Positions 33,066 to 43,371 of a stretch of DNA of 64,000 nt are shown here, piece by piece (within the stretch, counting starts at the first letter, position 1; the number at the start of each line of letters is the position of its first letter). This DNA comes from an uncultured Pseudomonadota bacterium (lineage in GTDB: Bacteria > Myxococcota_A > UBA796 > SXON01), in NCBI GenBank assembly GCA_903875225.1, contig CAIQVJ010000124.1, positions 82,757 through 146,756 on the forward strand. Direction: 5' to 3'. The notes below the pieces were generated by a model. The model made no database searches. It was not told the origin of the DNA and saw only the letters and a program-made list of their open reading frames with translations. The position numbers and the translations under genes were made by a program.

Positions 33066-33243
33066 GTGCTCCTCACCCTGCTCCCGATGCTCCTCATCGC
33101 CCTCGCGTGTGCCGCCCCGCTCCCGGTGCTGCCCCGCGGGGAGGACCCGACGCGCTGGCACACCCCTCGATCTGCTCGCGGGCGAGCCCCGGATCGACGT
33201 CTCGGACCTCGGCGCCCACTGGTACGACACATCCGAGGCGTGA
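33066..33243 (+). pseudogene. Possible frameshifted small lipoprotein gene
   Basis: From GTG 33066 (or ATG 33087) the frame encodes a lipoprotein-like signal (MLLIALAC from the ATG) and LPVLPRGEDPTRW. One base later, in another frame, a protein-like sequence continues (LDLLAGEPRIDVSDLGAHW and a few more residues) to a TGA at 33243. Removing one base near 33162 would join them into a roughly 58-residue lipoprotein. It could be a decayed gene, a sequencing error, or chance. Confidence 0.35.
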
Positions 33244-33261
33244 GTCGGGGTAGACGCTCCG

Positions 33262-33846
33262 ATGCCGACATTCTTCCCCACCCCCGCCGACTTCCGCGCC
33301 TGGCTCGTCGCCCACCACATGGAACGCCCTGAGCTGCTCGTCGGGCTCCACAAGGTCGGCTCGGGTGTGCCCAGCATCACGTGGCCGGAGTCGATCGACG
33401 AGGCGCTGTGCGTCGGCTGGATCGACGGGGTCCGCCACAGCCTCGGCCCCACCAGCTACACGATCCGCTTCACCCCACGCAAGCCCACGAGCAACTGGAG
33501 CGCGGTGAACATCCGCCGGGTCGCCGCGCTCACGGCCGAGGGGCGCATGCTGCCGGCAGGGCTCGCGGCGTTTCAGGACCGGGTCGAGGCGCGGTCCGGC
33601 GTGTACGCCTACGAGCAGCGCGAGGGCGCCACGCTCTCGCCCGAGCAGGAGGCCACGCTCCAGGCGAACGCAGCGGCCTGGGGGTACTTCCAGGCGCAGC
33701 CCCCCTGGTATCGCCGTACGGCGAGCTACTGGGTGGTGAGCGCCATGCGCCCGGAGACCCGACAGAAGCGCCTGGACACGCTGATCGCCGACTCGGCCGC
33801 CGGCCGGCCGATCACCGCCCTGGCACGGCGGGGCCCAGCGGTCTGA
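33262..33846 (+). CDS. YdeI/OmpD-associated family protein
   Basis: A 194-residue protein of the YdeI family (bacteriocin-protection/OmpD-associated). Recognisable elements: FRAWLVAHHMERPELLVGLHKVGSG, the motif SIDEALCVGWIDGVRHSL, and FTPRKPTSNWSAVNI. The C-terminal helical part ends YWVVSAMRPETRQKRL, as is usual. Biochemical function is poorly known. It is transcribed alone, 62 bases ahead of a beta-helix protein gene. Confidence 0.85.
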   Translation: MPTFFPTPADFRAWLVAHHMERPELLVGLHKVGSGVPSITWPESIDEALCVGWIDGVRHSLGPTSYTIRFTPRKPTSNWSAVNIRRVAALTAEGRMLPAGLAAFQDRVEARSGVYAYEQREGATLSPEQEATLQANAAAWGYFQAQPPWYRRTASYWVVSAMRPETRQKRLDTLIADSAAGRPITALARRGPAV

Positions 33847-33908
33847 CGCCGCGCGCGCCCGTCGGCGGGACAGACGATGCCGCCCCAACAGGGCGATAGG
33901 AGCCCGTG

Positions 33909-35258
33909 ATGCTGCTCCTCCTCACCACCGTCGCGCACGCCGCCACCCTCCAGGTCGGGCCCGACAAGGCGTACCCCACCCCTTGCGCGGCGGCCGCAGC
34001 CGTCGCTGACGGGGACACCGTGGAGATCGACGCCGGGACGTACACCGGGGACACCTGCGCCTGGACCGCCAGCAGGCTCACGATCAAGGGGGTCGGCGGG
34101 TTCGCGCACCTCGACGCCGCGGGGCAGGCCGCTGGAGGCAAGGCGATCTGGGTCATCCAGGGAGACGACACCACCGTTTCGTGGATCGAGTTCTCCGGCG
34201 CGACGGTGGCCGACAAGAACGGCGCGGGCATCCGGCAGGAGGGGACCAACCTCACCGTGAACCACTGCTCCTTCCACGACAACGAGAACGGAATCCTCGC
34301 CGGCGACGATCCGGAAAGCGACATCGTCGTGACCAACAGCGAGTTCGCAGACAACGGCTACGGCGACGGGCAGTCCCACAACCTGTACATCAACCACGTG
34401 CGGAGCTTCACCTTCAGCTTCAGCAACAGCCACCACAGCTACATCGGCCACGACCTCAAGTCGCGGGCGTACGCCACGTACGTGCTCTACAGCCGGCTCG
34501 CCGACGACAGCGACGGCCAGGGCAGCTACCAGATCGACCTGCCGAACGGCGGCCTCGCGGTGGTGCTGGGCAACATCGTCCAGCAGGGCGCGGAGGCCGA
34601 GAACGGCGGCATGCTCAGCTTCGCGGAGGAGGGCGCGAGCAACCCCGAGCAGGCGCTCTACGTGGTGAACAACACGTTCGTGAACGACCGCGGGTCGGGC
34701 ACGTTCGTCACCAATGCCTCCGCTGCCGACGCCGTGCTCGTCAACGACCTCTTCGTCGGTGGTGGGACAGCGCTCGACGGACCGGGCGCGGAGACGACCT
34801 GCCTTGAGACGGACGCTCCAGGCTTCATCGACGGGTCGGAAGGAGACTACACCCTGGCCGACGACTCGCCCGCCATCGATGCCGGCAGCGATCCCGGTGC
34901 GGCGGGCGACCTGTCGCTGTGGCCGGCCTGGGAGTACACCGGGGCGGACGACGGGGAGGCGCGCCCGGTGGTCGCCGCCCTGGACCTCGGCGCCTACGAG
35001 TGGGGCCGGGCCGACCCGGGCGCGGACACCGGTGCCGACAGCGGCACCGACTCCAGCGGTGACTCCGGGAAGACTGACGACACCGCGGGCAAGCCGGGCG
35101 CGGACGGGTCGACGGCGTGCGGCTGCGCGAGCGCCGCGAGGCCGCCGCCCGGCCTTCCGCTCGTACTGGGGCTCTTCCTGCTGGGCCGCCGTGCGCGACG
35201 ACGCACGGAGAGCACCCAGCCGAGAGGAAAGAGCAGAGCGAACGCCCCGCTCCCTTGA
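33909..35258 (+). CDS. Secreted right-handed beta-helix protein with MYXO-CTERM-like tail
   Basis: A 449-residue surface protein. Very short signal peptide (MLLLLTTVAHA); Asn/Thr-rich parallel beta-helix repeats (about 15-345; NHCSFHDNENGI, VVNNTFVNDRG) like pectate lyases; a Thr/Asp/Ser/Gly linker (about 365-400); and a MYXO-CTERM-like signal with CGCASA, a hydrophobic helix and RRARRR, followed by 17 extra residues. AGGAG is 6 bases before the ATG at 33909, which I prefer to the GTG at 33906. The 3' end overlaps the convergent beta-helix gene by 265 bases. Confidence 0.82.
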   Translation: MLLLLTTVAHAATLQVGPDKAYPTPCAAAAAVADGDTVEIDAGTYTGDTCAWTASRLTIKGVGGFAHLDAAGQAAGGKAIWVIQGDDTTVSWIEFSGATVADKNGAGIRQEGTNLTVNHCSFHDNENGILAGDDPESDIVVTNSEFADNGYGDGQSHNLYINHVRSFTFSFSNSHHSYIGHDLKSRAYATYVLYSRLADDSDGQGSYQIDLPNGGLAVVLGNIVQQGAEAENGGMLSFAEEGASNPEQALYVVNNTFVNDRGSGTFVTNASAADAVLVNDLFVGGGTALDGPGAETTCLETDAPGFIDGSEGDYTLADDSPAIDAGSDPGAAGDLSLWPAWEYTGADDGEARPVVAALDLGAYEWGRADPGADTGADSGTDSSGDSGKTDDTAGKPGADGSTACGCASAARPPPGLPLVLGLFLLGRRARRRTESTQPRGKSRANAPLP

Positions 35259-36568
35259 GACGGAGCGGATGCGCAACCGCAGCCGCCCTCTGCCCCCGCA
35301 GCGTCATCGGCGGTGTCGTCCGCGCTGCCCGTGTCGCCCGTGGTTCCAGAATCCGCAGCGTCACAGGGGAGGCCGCTCCACATGCCGAAGGCAAGCGCGC
35401 CCGGATCCGCTCCCCCAGAGACCTCGAACGCGCCGATGTCCGCCGTCGCGTCCCGGGACCGGCCGCAGAAGTCGGTCCCCAGCACGACCTCGGTGGCGAC
35501 GCCGGCATCCACGAGCCCGCCCTCCGCAGTCGGCCAGACGTCCAGGTTCGCCTGATCGGCAAAGCAGGCCGCCCCGCACTCGACGTTCCCCTCCATGGGG
35601 ATCCCCGGGACAGATGCGGGGATCGCCGTCGCGCCGTCCCGCTGGAAGCCCGCGTTGTCCTGAAGCTCCAGGTCTGCGCCCGCCTCCCAGCCCGAGGTGG
35701 AGAACGCCGCCCCGCCATCGCCGATCGCGGTGTTCCCCACGATGTGTACGCCATGGACGAGCCCGCGCCCCCCGTAGTCGTAGCTGACGATCCCGCCGCC
35801 CACTGCACCCACGACGATGTTGTTCCGCACGATGACCGGGCCACCGCCGATCTCGATGGCGCCGGAGGCCCCGCCGTGCACCAGGTTCTGCTCCACGGTC
35901 GAGGTCACGCTCCCGTCGTCGCTGCCGTAGATCTCGATGCCGGGCCCCTGGGTGCCGCGGATGGCGTTGCGGGCCACCGTTCCCCAGGAATTCAGCTTGA
36001 TCTCCATCGCGTAGCCGACCGCGGACGACACCACGCCGTCGAACACGTTGTCCTCGATCCGGAGGTCGGTCTGCACGCACGACCCGTCGTGGCAGCCAAA
36101 GTACAGGCCCGTCGCCTGCAGATCGGAGAACGTGCACCCGAGCACGGCGTTTCCGTCGCCATCGACGCTGTTCGCGGAGACCGAGATCCCGCCCACCTCG
36201 GTGAACGTGCAGTCCTCCACGGTCACCCGGCTCCCGTCCTTGATCTTGATCGCGTCGATGTCGGGCTGGGTGGGACCGAACGCGAGCCCGCGGAGCGTGA
36301 CGTCGCTGGCGAGCACGTTGATGACGTTGTCGGATGCGCCGTCGTAGACGATCCGGGGCGGCGAGCCAGGATCCGCTCCCGCTACGACCACCGGCGCGCC
36401 ATCGGTGCCGCCGTGGTCGATGGTGCACGGGCCTGCGTAGTCCCCCGCCGCGAGGCTCACGGTGTCTCCCCCAGCGGCGGTGCGGATCGCGGCGCACCAG
36501 TCGTCGTCGGGGGTGACCGGGATGGTCGCGGCCTGCGCGAAGGCCGGGAGCAGCAGGAGCAGGGTCAC
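34994..36568 (-). CDS. Secreted right-handed beta-helix protein with MYXO-CTERM-like tail (convergent paralogue)
   Basis: A 524-residue relative of the gene at 33909-35258. Signal peptide MTLLLLLPAFAQA; beta-helix repeats (about 15-385; VTVEDCTFTEVGGI, VIVRNNIVVGAVGGG); Asp/Thr linker; then CGCASA, hydrophobic helix and RRRARR at about 456-461. Instead of stopping there it runs 63 more residues in Ser/Pro/Ala-rich sequence that is antisense to the partner's linker, probably non-functional read-through. The GTG at 36568 overlaps the sulfatase stop (GTGA), so it is translationally coupled to that gene. Confidence 0.8.
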   Translation of the reverse strand: MTLLLLLPAFAQAATIPVTPDDDWCAAIRTAAGGDTVSLAAGDYAGPCTIDHGGTDGAPVVVAGADPGSPPRIVYDGASDNVINVLASDVTLRGLAFGPTQPDIDAIKIKDGSRVTVEDCTFTEVGGISVSANSVDGDGNAVLGCTFSDLQATGLYFGCHDGSCVQTDLRIEDNVFDGVVSSAVGYAMEIKLNSWGTVARNAIRGTQGPGIEIYGSDDGSVTSTVEQNLVHGGASGAIEIGGGPVIVRNNIVVGAVGGGIVSYDYGGRGLVHGVHIVGNTAIGDGGAAFSTSGWEAGADLELQDNAGFQRDGATAIPASVPGIPMEGNVECGAACFADQANLDVWPTAEGGLVDAGVATEVVLGTDFCGRSRDATADIGAFEVSGGADPGALAFGMWSGLPCDAADSGTTGDTGSADDTADDAAGAEGGCGCASAPSQGSGAFALLFPLGWVLSVRRRARRPSRKSPSTSGRPGGGLAALAQPHAVDPSAPGLPAVSSVFPESPLESVPLSAPVSAPGSARPHS

Positions 36569-38364
36569 GGCTTCTTCTCCTCCAGGTACCCCAGCGCCTT
36601 GAGCATCTGCAGGGTCTGGCTGTCCTGCGATGCGCCCACGATCGTCCCGCCCGACTGCAACGCGTGCACAAGCTGATCCAGGGCATCGCGCTCCGCCCCG
36701 CTCTGCAGCGACGTCAGCTCGCCCGGATCGTTCGAAAGGTCGAAGTACTCCGGGTCCTTGTCCGAGTAGAAGATGATCTTCTCCTCCGGCAGGCGCCGAC
36801 TGTGGGCGACGGGTGGCACCTCCACCATCCGGCCGGCGACCGTCGACGAGTACACCGGCTCACTGTCGCAGGTCCCATCCTTCAGCGTGGGCACCAGCGA
36901 GCGACCGTCGCGCTGCACACCGTCGTCGATGCCGAGCAGCCCGAGCACCGTCGGCACGAGATCGACGCCACCGACCTGGCAGCCCACGCGTACCCCTGCG
37001 GTCGCCGCCGCGGGGTACCGGAGGATCAACGGCACCCGCAACGACGGATCGTACAGGTTGTCGCCGTGGTCGAACAGGTAGCCGTGCTCGGTGAAGCTCT
37101 CGCCGTGATCGGCCGTGACGACGAGGATCGTGTTGTCGAGGTTGGGGCCCAGCGCCGCCACCACCTCCCCCACGGCAGCGTCGACGTACTCGATCTCCTT
37201 GTCGTAGGCCTCCTCCAGCCAGGTCACGTCGGTGACCCTGCGATCCACCGCGGGCCAGTAGAACGGCAGGTTGAGCGGCGTGCCATCCGTGGGTGGCGGC
37301 CCGAGCTGACCGTGGCTGTCGTAGGGGCCGTGCACGTCGTAGAAGTGCACGAGGGCGAAGAACGGCCCGCCCTCATTCGCCTTGATCCAGGGGATCGCTC
37401 GCGAGAGCGTCAGATCCGCGGGCCGCTCCCGCAGCGCGTGCTCCTTGATGGCGATCTGGTTCCAGGCCTTGATCAGGGAGAGGGACTGGAGGCCGGCGAC
37501 GCGCCCGAAATCATCGTCCCAAACGTCGACGCCCTGCCCCCAATCGTACTTGCCGTGCAACGGAAACCCGCTCACGAAGCCCGCTGTCCGATACCCACGC
37601 GCCGCCAGGGCGCGCCAGATCAGCGCCGGGCGGTCCCCCAGCACCGTGCCGTTCGCGACGATGCCCGAGCGGTAGGGCGCGATGCCGGTGAGCATCGCAA
37701 GGTGGGAAGGCTCGGTGATGGGCGCCGCGGCGATCGCCTGGTCGAAGGTCACCCCCTCCCTGGCGAGGCGGTCCAACGTCGGGGTGTTGATCGCGTGGCC
37801 ATACGGCCCGAGCCGGTCCATGCGCGTGGTGTCCAAGCTGATGATCACCACGTTCGGCCCGGGTCCACCCGTGTGTGGGCTCGGCTGCACCCGGACGAAA
37901 CCGACGATCGCCCCGAGCGCCGCCACGCCCAGAAGGGAGACCGGTCGGACCCGTCGCAGCACCCGGTCCGCGAAGAACATGGGCAGGAAGCCGAGGGCAA
38001 AGGCCACCGGCACGCCCACGAAGACCTTCGGGTCCCGCAGGTACTCGTTCAGCACGTACTCGAACCGGTAGTTGATCGAGAGGTGCATGCCCACGAGCAC
38101 GCCCCACACGAGGCCGTACGGCCGGTCGAGCACCCACCCCCGAACCCGGCTACCCGCCACGGAGCCTGCCACGGCGACCGGTACGACCAGCAGGGACGTG
38201 AGCAGGAACGTGACGACGAGCAGGGTCTCGAGGTCCGCCAGCGCCCAACCCGCCTTGGGCGTGGCCCTGGCCGCGACCTCCACACCCGCAGACATGGCGG
38301 CGAGGGCGACTGTGTGGCGCATGAGGGCCGAGGACGTCGGGGTCATTCGCCGGGCTAACTCCAT
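36565..38364 (-). CDS. Membrane-anchored sulfatase-fold hydrolase (threonine at the nucleophile position)
   Basis: A 599-residue protein with four or five N-terminal membrane helices (about residues 15-158) and an alkaline-phosphatase/sulfatase catalytic domain (170-575). Metal-site motifs: SLDTTRMDRLGPYG, FYDVHGPYD and VTADHGESFTEHG. Where formylglycine sulfatases have C/S-x-P-x-R, this reads ITEPSHLAMLTG, with Thr217 aligned to the modified Cys, so it cannot be a classical FGly sulfatase and may be a phospho- or phosphoethanolamine transferase-like enzyme or another hydrolase. The start could be ATG 38364 or 38346. It is coupled to the downstream beta-helix gene. Confidence 0.82.
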   Translation of the reverse strand: MELARRMTPTSSALMRHTVALAAMSAGVEVAARATPKAGWALADLETLLVVTFLLTSLLVVPVAVAGSVAGSRVRGWVLDRPYGLVWGVLVGMHLSINYRFEYVLNEYLRDPKVFVGVPVAFALGFLPMFFADRVLRRVRPVSLLGVAALGAIVGFVRVQPSPHTGGPGPNVVIISLDTTRMDRLGPYGHAINTPTLDRLAREGVTFDQAIAAAPITEPSHLAMLTGIAPYRSGIVANGTVLGDRPALIWRALAARGYRTAGFVSGFPLHGKYDWGQGVDVWDDDFGRVAGLQSLSLIKAWNQIAIKEHALRERPADLTLSRAIPWIKANEGGPFFALVHFYDVHGPYDSHGQLGPPPTDGTPLNLPFYWPAVDRRVTDVTWLEEAYDKEIEYVDAAVGEVVAALGPNLDNTILVVTADHGESFTEHGYLFDHGDNLYDPSLRVPLILRYPAAATAGVRVGCQVGGVDLVPTVLGLLGIDDGVQRDGRSLVPTLKDGTCDSEPVYSSTVAGRMVEVPPVAHSRRLPEEKIIFYSDKDPEYFDLSNDPGELTSLQSGAERDALDQLVHALQSGGTIVGASQDSQTLQMLKALGYLEEKKP

Positions 38365-38411
38365 CAAGACGGGGGAGCGGCCGCCCCGGGCCGGACAGGC
38401 TAACCGCGCGC

Positions 38412-40031
<1,620 letters not shown>

Positions 40032-40051
40032 TCCGGGCTACGTTGTACGGG

Positions 40052-42331
40052 ATGCGCACCCTGCTGATACCGGGGTCGTCCCCAGGGCGGCCCGATCTCT
40101 CCCCACTCGCAGCAGCGCTGGTGGAGCAGGGGTGCACACTCACCGAACAGGCGCCCGCCGACCTCGTCTTCTCGGCCCCCGACGAACTCGACGCTGCCCG
40201 TGTGTCGAACCCGGACGCCGTGATCGTCCTGCTCATCCCGGACCTCTCAGCGCTGCAGACCATGGGAGAGTTGGCCGATGACGCGCTGCTCTGGCCCTGG
40301 GCATTGCCGAACGGCGCGCCCGCCGAACCCGCCGCGCTCCGATCGCGGTTGCAGATCCTCATCCGTTGGGCCCGCCGGACGTCGCGTGCCCTGACCGCCT
40401 CGCGGGCCAACGAGCAACGCGCCCGAAGCATCGCGGCCGCAGCCTCCGAGGGCATCATCATCTACGACGACGCCCGCATCCTCTACGCGAACGAACGACT
40501 GTCCCGCATGATCGGGCGCAGCTCCGCCGAGATGGAGGGGCGGCCGTTTTCGGACTTCGCCTCGCCGGAGGAGATCCAGCGCGCCGGGGAGCGGCTCGTC
40601 AACGGCGACCGCCACGCGGATCTGGAGTTCACGCATGCCAACGGCGCTGCGCTGCCCGTCGAGGTCACGATCCGGGAGGGCTACTGGGAAGGGAAGGCGG
40701 CCCACATCGCGACAATCCGGGACCTGACCGTGCAGCGCGCGAGGGAGGCCGCGGACATGAGGCGGGAGGCCCGCCACACGGCCCAACTCGCCGCCCAACT
40801 CCGCGCGCTCGAGGAGTCCAACACCCGCTTCCGGGTGGCAGCCCGTGCGACAAACGACATCCTCTACGATTGGGACGTGTTGACAGGCGCGATCGTGTGG
40901 AACGACGCGATGCGCACGGTCCTGCGCTACACGGGAGACCTGGACGCCGCAGGGATCCAGTGGTGGGCCACCCGGATCCACCCCGGGGACGCCGATCGGG
41001 TCTCGGCCTCCCTGGACTCCGCCATGCGGGCCGGGCATGAGGGCTGGACCGAGAGCTACCGGTTCACGGCGTTGGATGGCACCGTCCTCGACGTGATCGA
41101 TCGGGGCGTGTTCATCCGCGACGAGGCAGGCCAGTGCACGCGGATGATCGGCGCGATGATGGACGTGACGGGCCGCAAGCAGCTGCAGACCCGCCTGGTG
41201 CTCGCCGACAGGCTCGCGGGCGTCGGCACGATGGCAGCGGGAGTCGCCCATGAGCTCAACAACCCGCTCACGTGGGTGCTCGCGAACATCCGGCTCGTGC
41301 AGGAGTCGGTGGGAGAGAGCCTGCCGCTCCCTGCGCTCCGGGCCCTCGAGCACGCCGCCCAGGGCGCCGACCGCATGCGGTCGATCGTCTCCGACCTCAA
41401 GGTGTTCTCGCGGAACGAGCTGCACGCAGCCGAGCCCGTGGACCTCCGCGCGACCCTGCAGTCGGCCATCCGCATCGTAGCCAGCGATCTCCGCGCCCGG
41501 GCCAGCCTGGAGCAGACCGACCGCACGCTCGGGTCACTCTATGTGTTGGCGAACGAGGCCCGTCTGGCGCAGGTCCTGCTGAACCTCCTGGTCAACGCGG
41601 TGCAGGCCATCGACCCCGGGCAGCCCGAGCGCAACCGGGTGCTGATCGACGTCGCGCTCGTCACCGGGGCCCCGCCGATGCGCAAGGTGGCGATCGAAAT
41701 CGACGACACGGGGTGTGGCATCCCGCCAGCCGTCCGGGGGCGCATCTTCGACCCCTTCTTCACCACGAAACCGCCCGGCGAAGGCACTGGCCTCGGGCTC
41801 TCGATCGGACTGCAGCTCATCCAGGAGATGGGCGGCGAGATCACGCACGTGCCCCGCCCGGGTCGGGGCACCCGTTTCCGGGTGGTCCTGCCGCTGACGG
41901 ACCTGCGACCGAAGCCCTCCCGCGCGGGCATGTCCCTGCCGCCGACGACCAGCACGACCACCCAGGCACGCGTGCTGGTGGTGGACGACGAAGAGATGAT
42001 CGTCGACATGCTCGGCCAGATCCTGGCGCCGGAATTCGAGGTGGTGGGTGAACACAGGTCGCTCAACGCGCTCGCTCGCCTGCGAGCGGGCGAGCGGTTC
42101 GACACCATGCTCTGCGACGTGATGATGCCGGATCTGAACGGGATGGAGCTGTACCGGGAGACGCTCGCGCTCGCTCCCGAGCAGGCGCGGCGGTTCATCT
42201 TCGTCAGTGGCGGGGTGAGCAACCCCCAGGTCCACGACTTCCTCGTCGGGACCGGCAGGCTCGTCGTGGAGAAGCCCTTCGACCTCCACGCGCTCCGGGC
42301 GACCGTGCGGAAAGTAGCGGGCCGAGGGTGA
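40052..42331 (+). CDS. Hybrid sensor histidine kinase (PAS-PAS-HisKA-HATPase-REC)
   Basis: A 759-residue cytoplasmic hybrid kinase. A short N-terminal region (1-105) of unclear type is followed by a PAS domain (about 130-225; EGIIIYDDARILYAN), a second PAS_3-like domain (about 265-375; TNDILYDWDVLTGAI), HisKA with phospho-acceptor His400 (VAHELNNPL), HATPase (DDTGCGIP, GTGLGLSI), and a C-terminal receiver with Asp689 (LCDVMMPDLNG) and Lys in VEKPF. No membrane helix is seen. It is coupled to the PDZ protein gene by a GTGA overlap. Confidence 0.9.
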   Translation: MRTLLIPGSSPGRPDLSPLAAALVEQGCTLTEQAPADLVFSAPDELDAARVSNPDAVIVLLIPDLSALQTMGELADDALLWPWALPNGAPAEPAALRSRLQILIRWARRTSRALTASRANEQRARSIAAAASEGIIIYDDARILYANERLSRMIGRSSAEMEGRPFSDFASPEEIQRAGERLVNGDRHADLEFTHANGAALPVEVTIREGYWEGKAAHIATIRDLTVQRAREAADMRREARHTAQLAAQLRALEESNTRFRVAARATNDILYDWDVLTGAIVWNDAMRTVLRYTGDLDAAGIQWWATRIHPGDADRVSASLDSAMRAGHEGWTESYRFTALDGTVLDVIDRGVFIRDEAGQCTRMIGAMMDVTGRKQLQTRLVLADRLAGVGTMAAGVAHELNNPLTWVLANIRLVQESVGESLPLPALRALEHAAQGADRMRSIVSDLKVFSRNELHAAEPVDLRATLQSAIRIVASDLRARASLEQTDRTLGSLYVLANEARLAQVLLNLLVNAVQAIDPGQPERNRVLIDVALVTGAPPMRKVAIEIDDTGCGIPPAVRGRIFDPFFTTKPPGEGTGLGLSIGLQLIQEMGGEITHVPRPGRGTRFRVVLPLTDLRPKPSRAGMSLPPTTSTTTQARVLVVDDEEMIVDMLGQILAPEFEVVGEHRSLNALARLRAGERFDTMLCDVMMPDLNGMELYRETLALAPEQARRFIFVSGGVSNPQVHDFLVGTGRLVVEKPFDLHALRATVRKVAGRG

Positions 42332-43350
42332 GCGACCCCGCGGGCCGCCGACGCCGGCTCCTCGTTCTGGCGGTGCTGGCCGCACTGGGCCTGTGCGGGC
42401 TCCTGCTCTGGCTCCGGCACGTGGACAAGGCCCCGAAGGGACGCGCCCGGACCGCGAGGTTGCCGACCATGTCCGGCCCCCGGCCCGACACGGGGCACGC
42501 CACCGCCGCGCCCGAGCACGCTGCCGACAACGACTTCGCGACCATCCAGTGCACCGTGAGCACCCACGCCGACGTGCACATCCCCCCGGGCCGCCTGTAC
42601 GCCACGGCGGTGGACGTCGATGATGCGGACGATGGCAGCGTCATGGACGGGACCGCCAACGGGGACGAGTTGATCCTCACGGTGCCCCCGGGGCGATGGG
42701 CGCTCACCTGGGGCGTGGGCAACCTGCCGACCGGGTTCCCGATCGGCACGGTGGACCTCGTCGAGGGCGAGGTGTTCCACTGTGCGCTGGCCCCGAACGG
42801 CGTGCCCATCAGCGGGGTCGTGGTGGACCCCCATGGAGAGCCGGTGCCCAACGTGCGGGTGGAGGGGTGCGGGCCCGGGAAGCCCACAGACTCCGACGGC
42901 CACTTTGCGTTCACGGTCCCCTTCGGACTGCTGCGCGGCGCCGAGCACGCGTGCGCCCTGCGCGCCCGCTTCGAGGACGGCCTGCTCGCCCGCTACAGCG
43001 ATCCGGCCCACGTCACCGCCCTCACCCCCGGGCCCTTCACCCTCACGCTCGACCCCTCCCCGGTCGCGGGCATGGGCATCACGCTGCGCTCGCTCGATGA
43101 TGGGCTCTACGTCGGCTACGTCCACCCGGGGACCCCCGCGGAGGATGCCGACCTTCGCGTAGGAGACAAGCTCCTCTCGGTGGATGGCCACGACACGGAG
43201 GGGATGACCCCGATGCAGTTCATCCCCTACGGTGTCGGCGCCGAGGGGTCCACGGTCGTGTTGGATCTCGAGCGCAACGGCCAGCAGCTCCGCAAGAGCT
43301 TCAAGCGGGAGCGGATCGTGAAGCTGGAGGACACCGGCGGGAGGCGGTAG
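42328..43350 (+). CDS. Membrane-anchored PDZ-domain protein with carboxypeptidase-regulatory-like domain
   Basis: A 340-residue protein with an Arg-rich start and one membrane helix (about 11-30), an extracytoplasmic region that includes a carboxypeptidase-regulatory-like beta sandwich (about 160-250; GVVVDPHGEPVPNVRVEG), and a C-terminal PDZ domain (about 250-330; GYVHPGTPAEDADLRVGDKLLSVDG). No protease domain is attached. The GTG start overlaps the kinase stop (GTGA), so it is probably a partner of that signalling protein or an assembly factor. Confidence 0.78.
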   Translation: MSDPAGRRRRLLVLAVLAALGLCGLLLWLRHVDKAPKGRARTARLPTMSGPRPDTGHATAAPEHAADNDFATIQCTVSTHADVHIPPGRLYATAVDVDDADDGSVMDGTANGDELILTVPPGRWALTWGVGNLPTGFPIGTVDLVEGEVFHCALAPNGVPISGVVVDPHGEPVPNVRVEGCGPGKPTDSDGHFAFTVPFGLLRGAEHACALRARFEDGLLARYSDPAHVTALTPGPFTLTLDPSPVAGMGITLRSLDDGLYVGYVHPGTPAEDADLRVGDKLLSVDGHDTEGMTPMQFIPYGVGAEGSTVVLDLERNGQQLRKSFKRERIVKLEDTGGRR

Positions 43351-43371
43351 CGGCGAGCGACCCGGCCGGTA

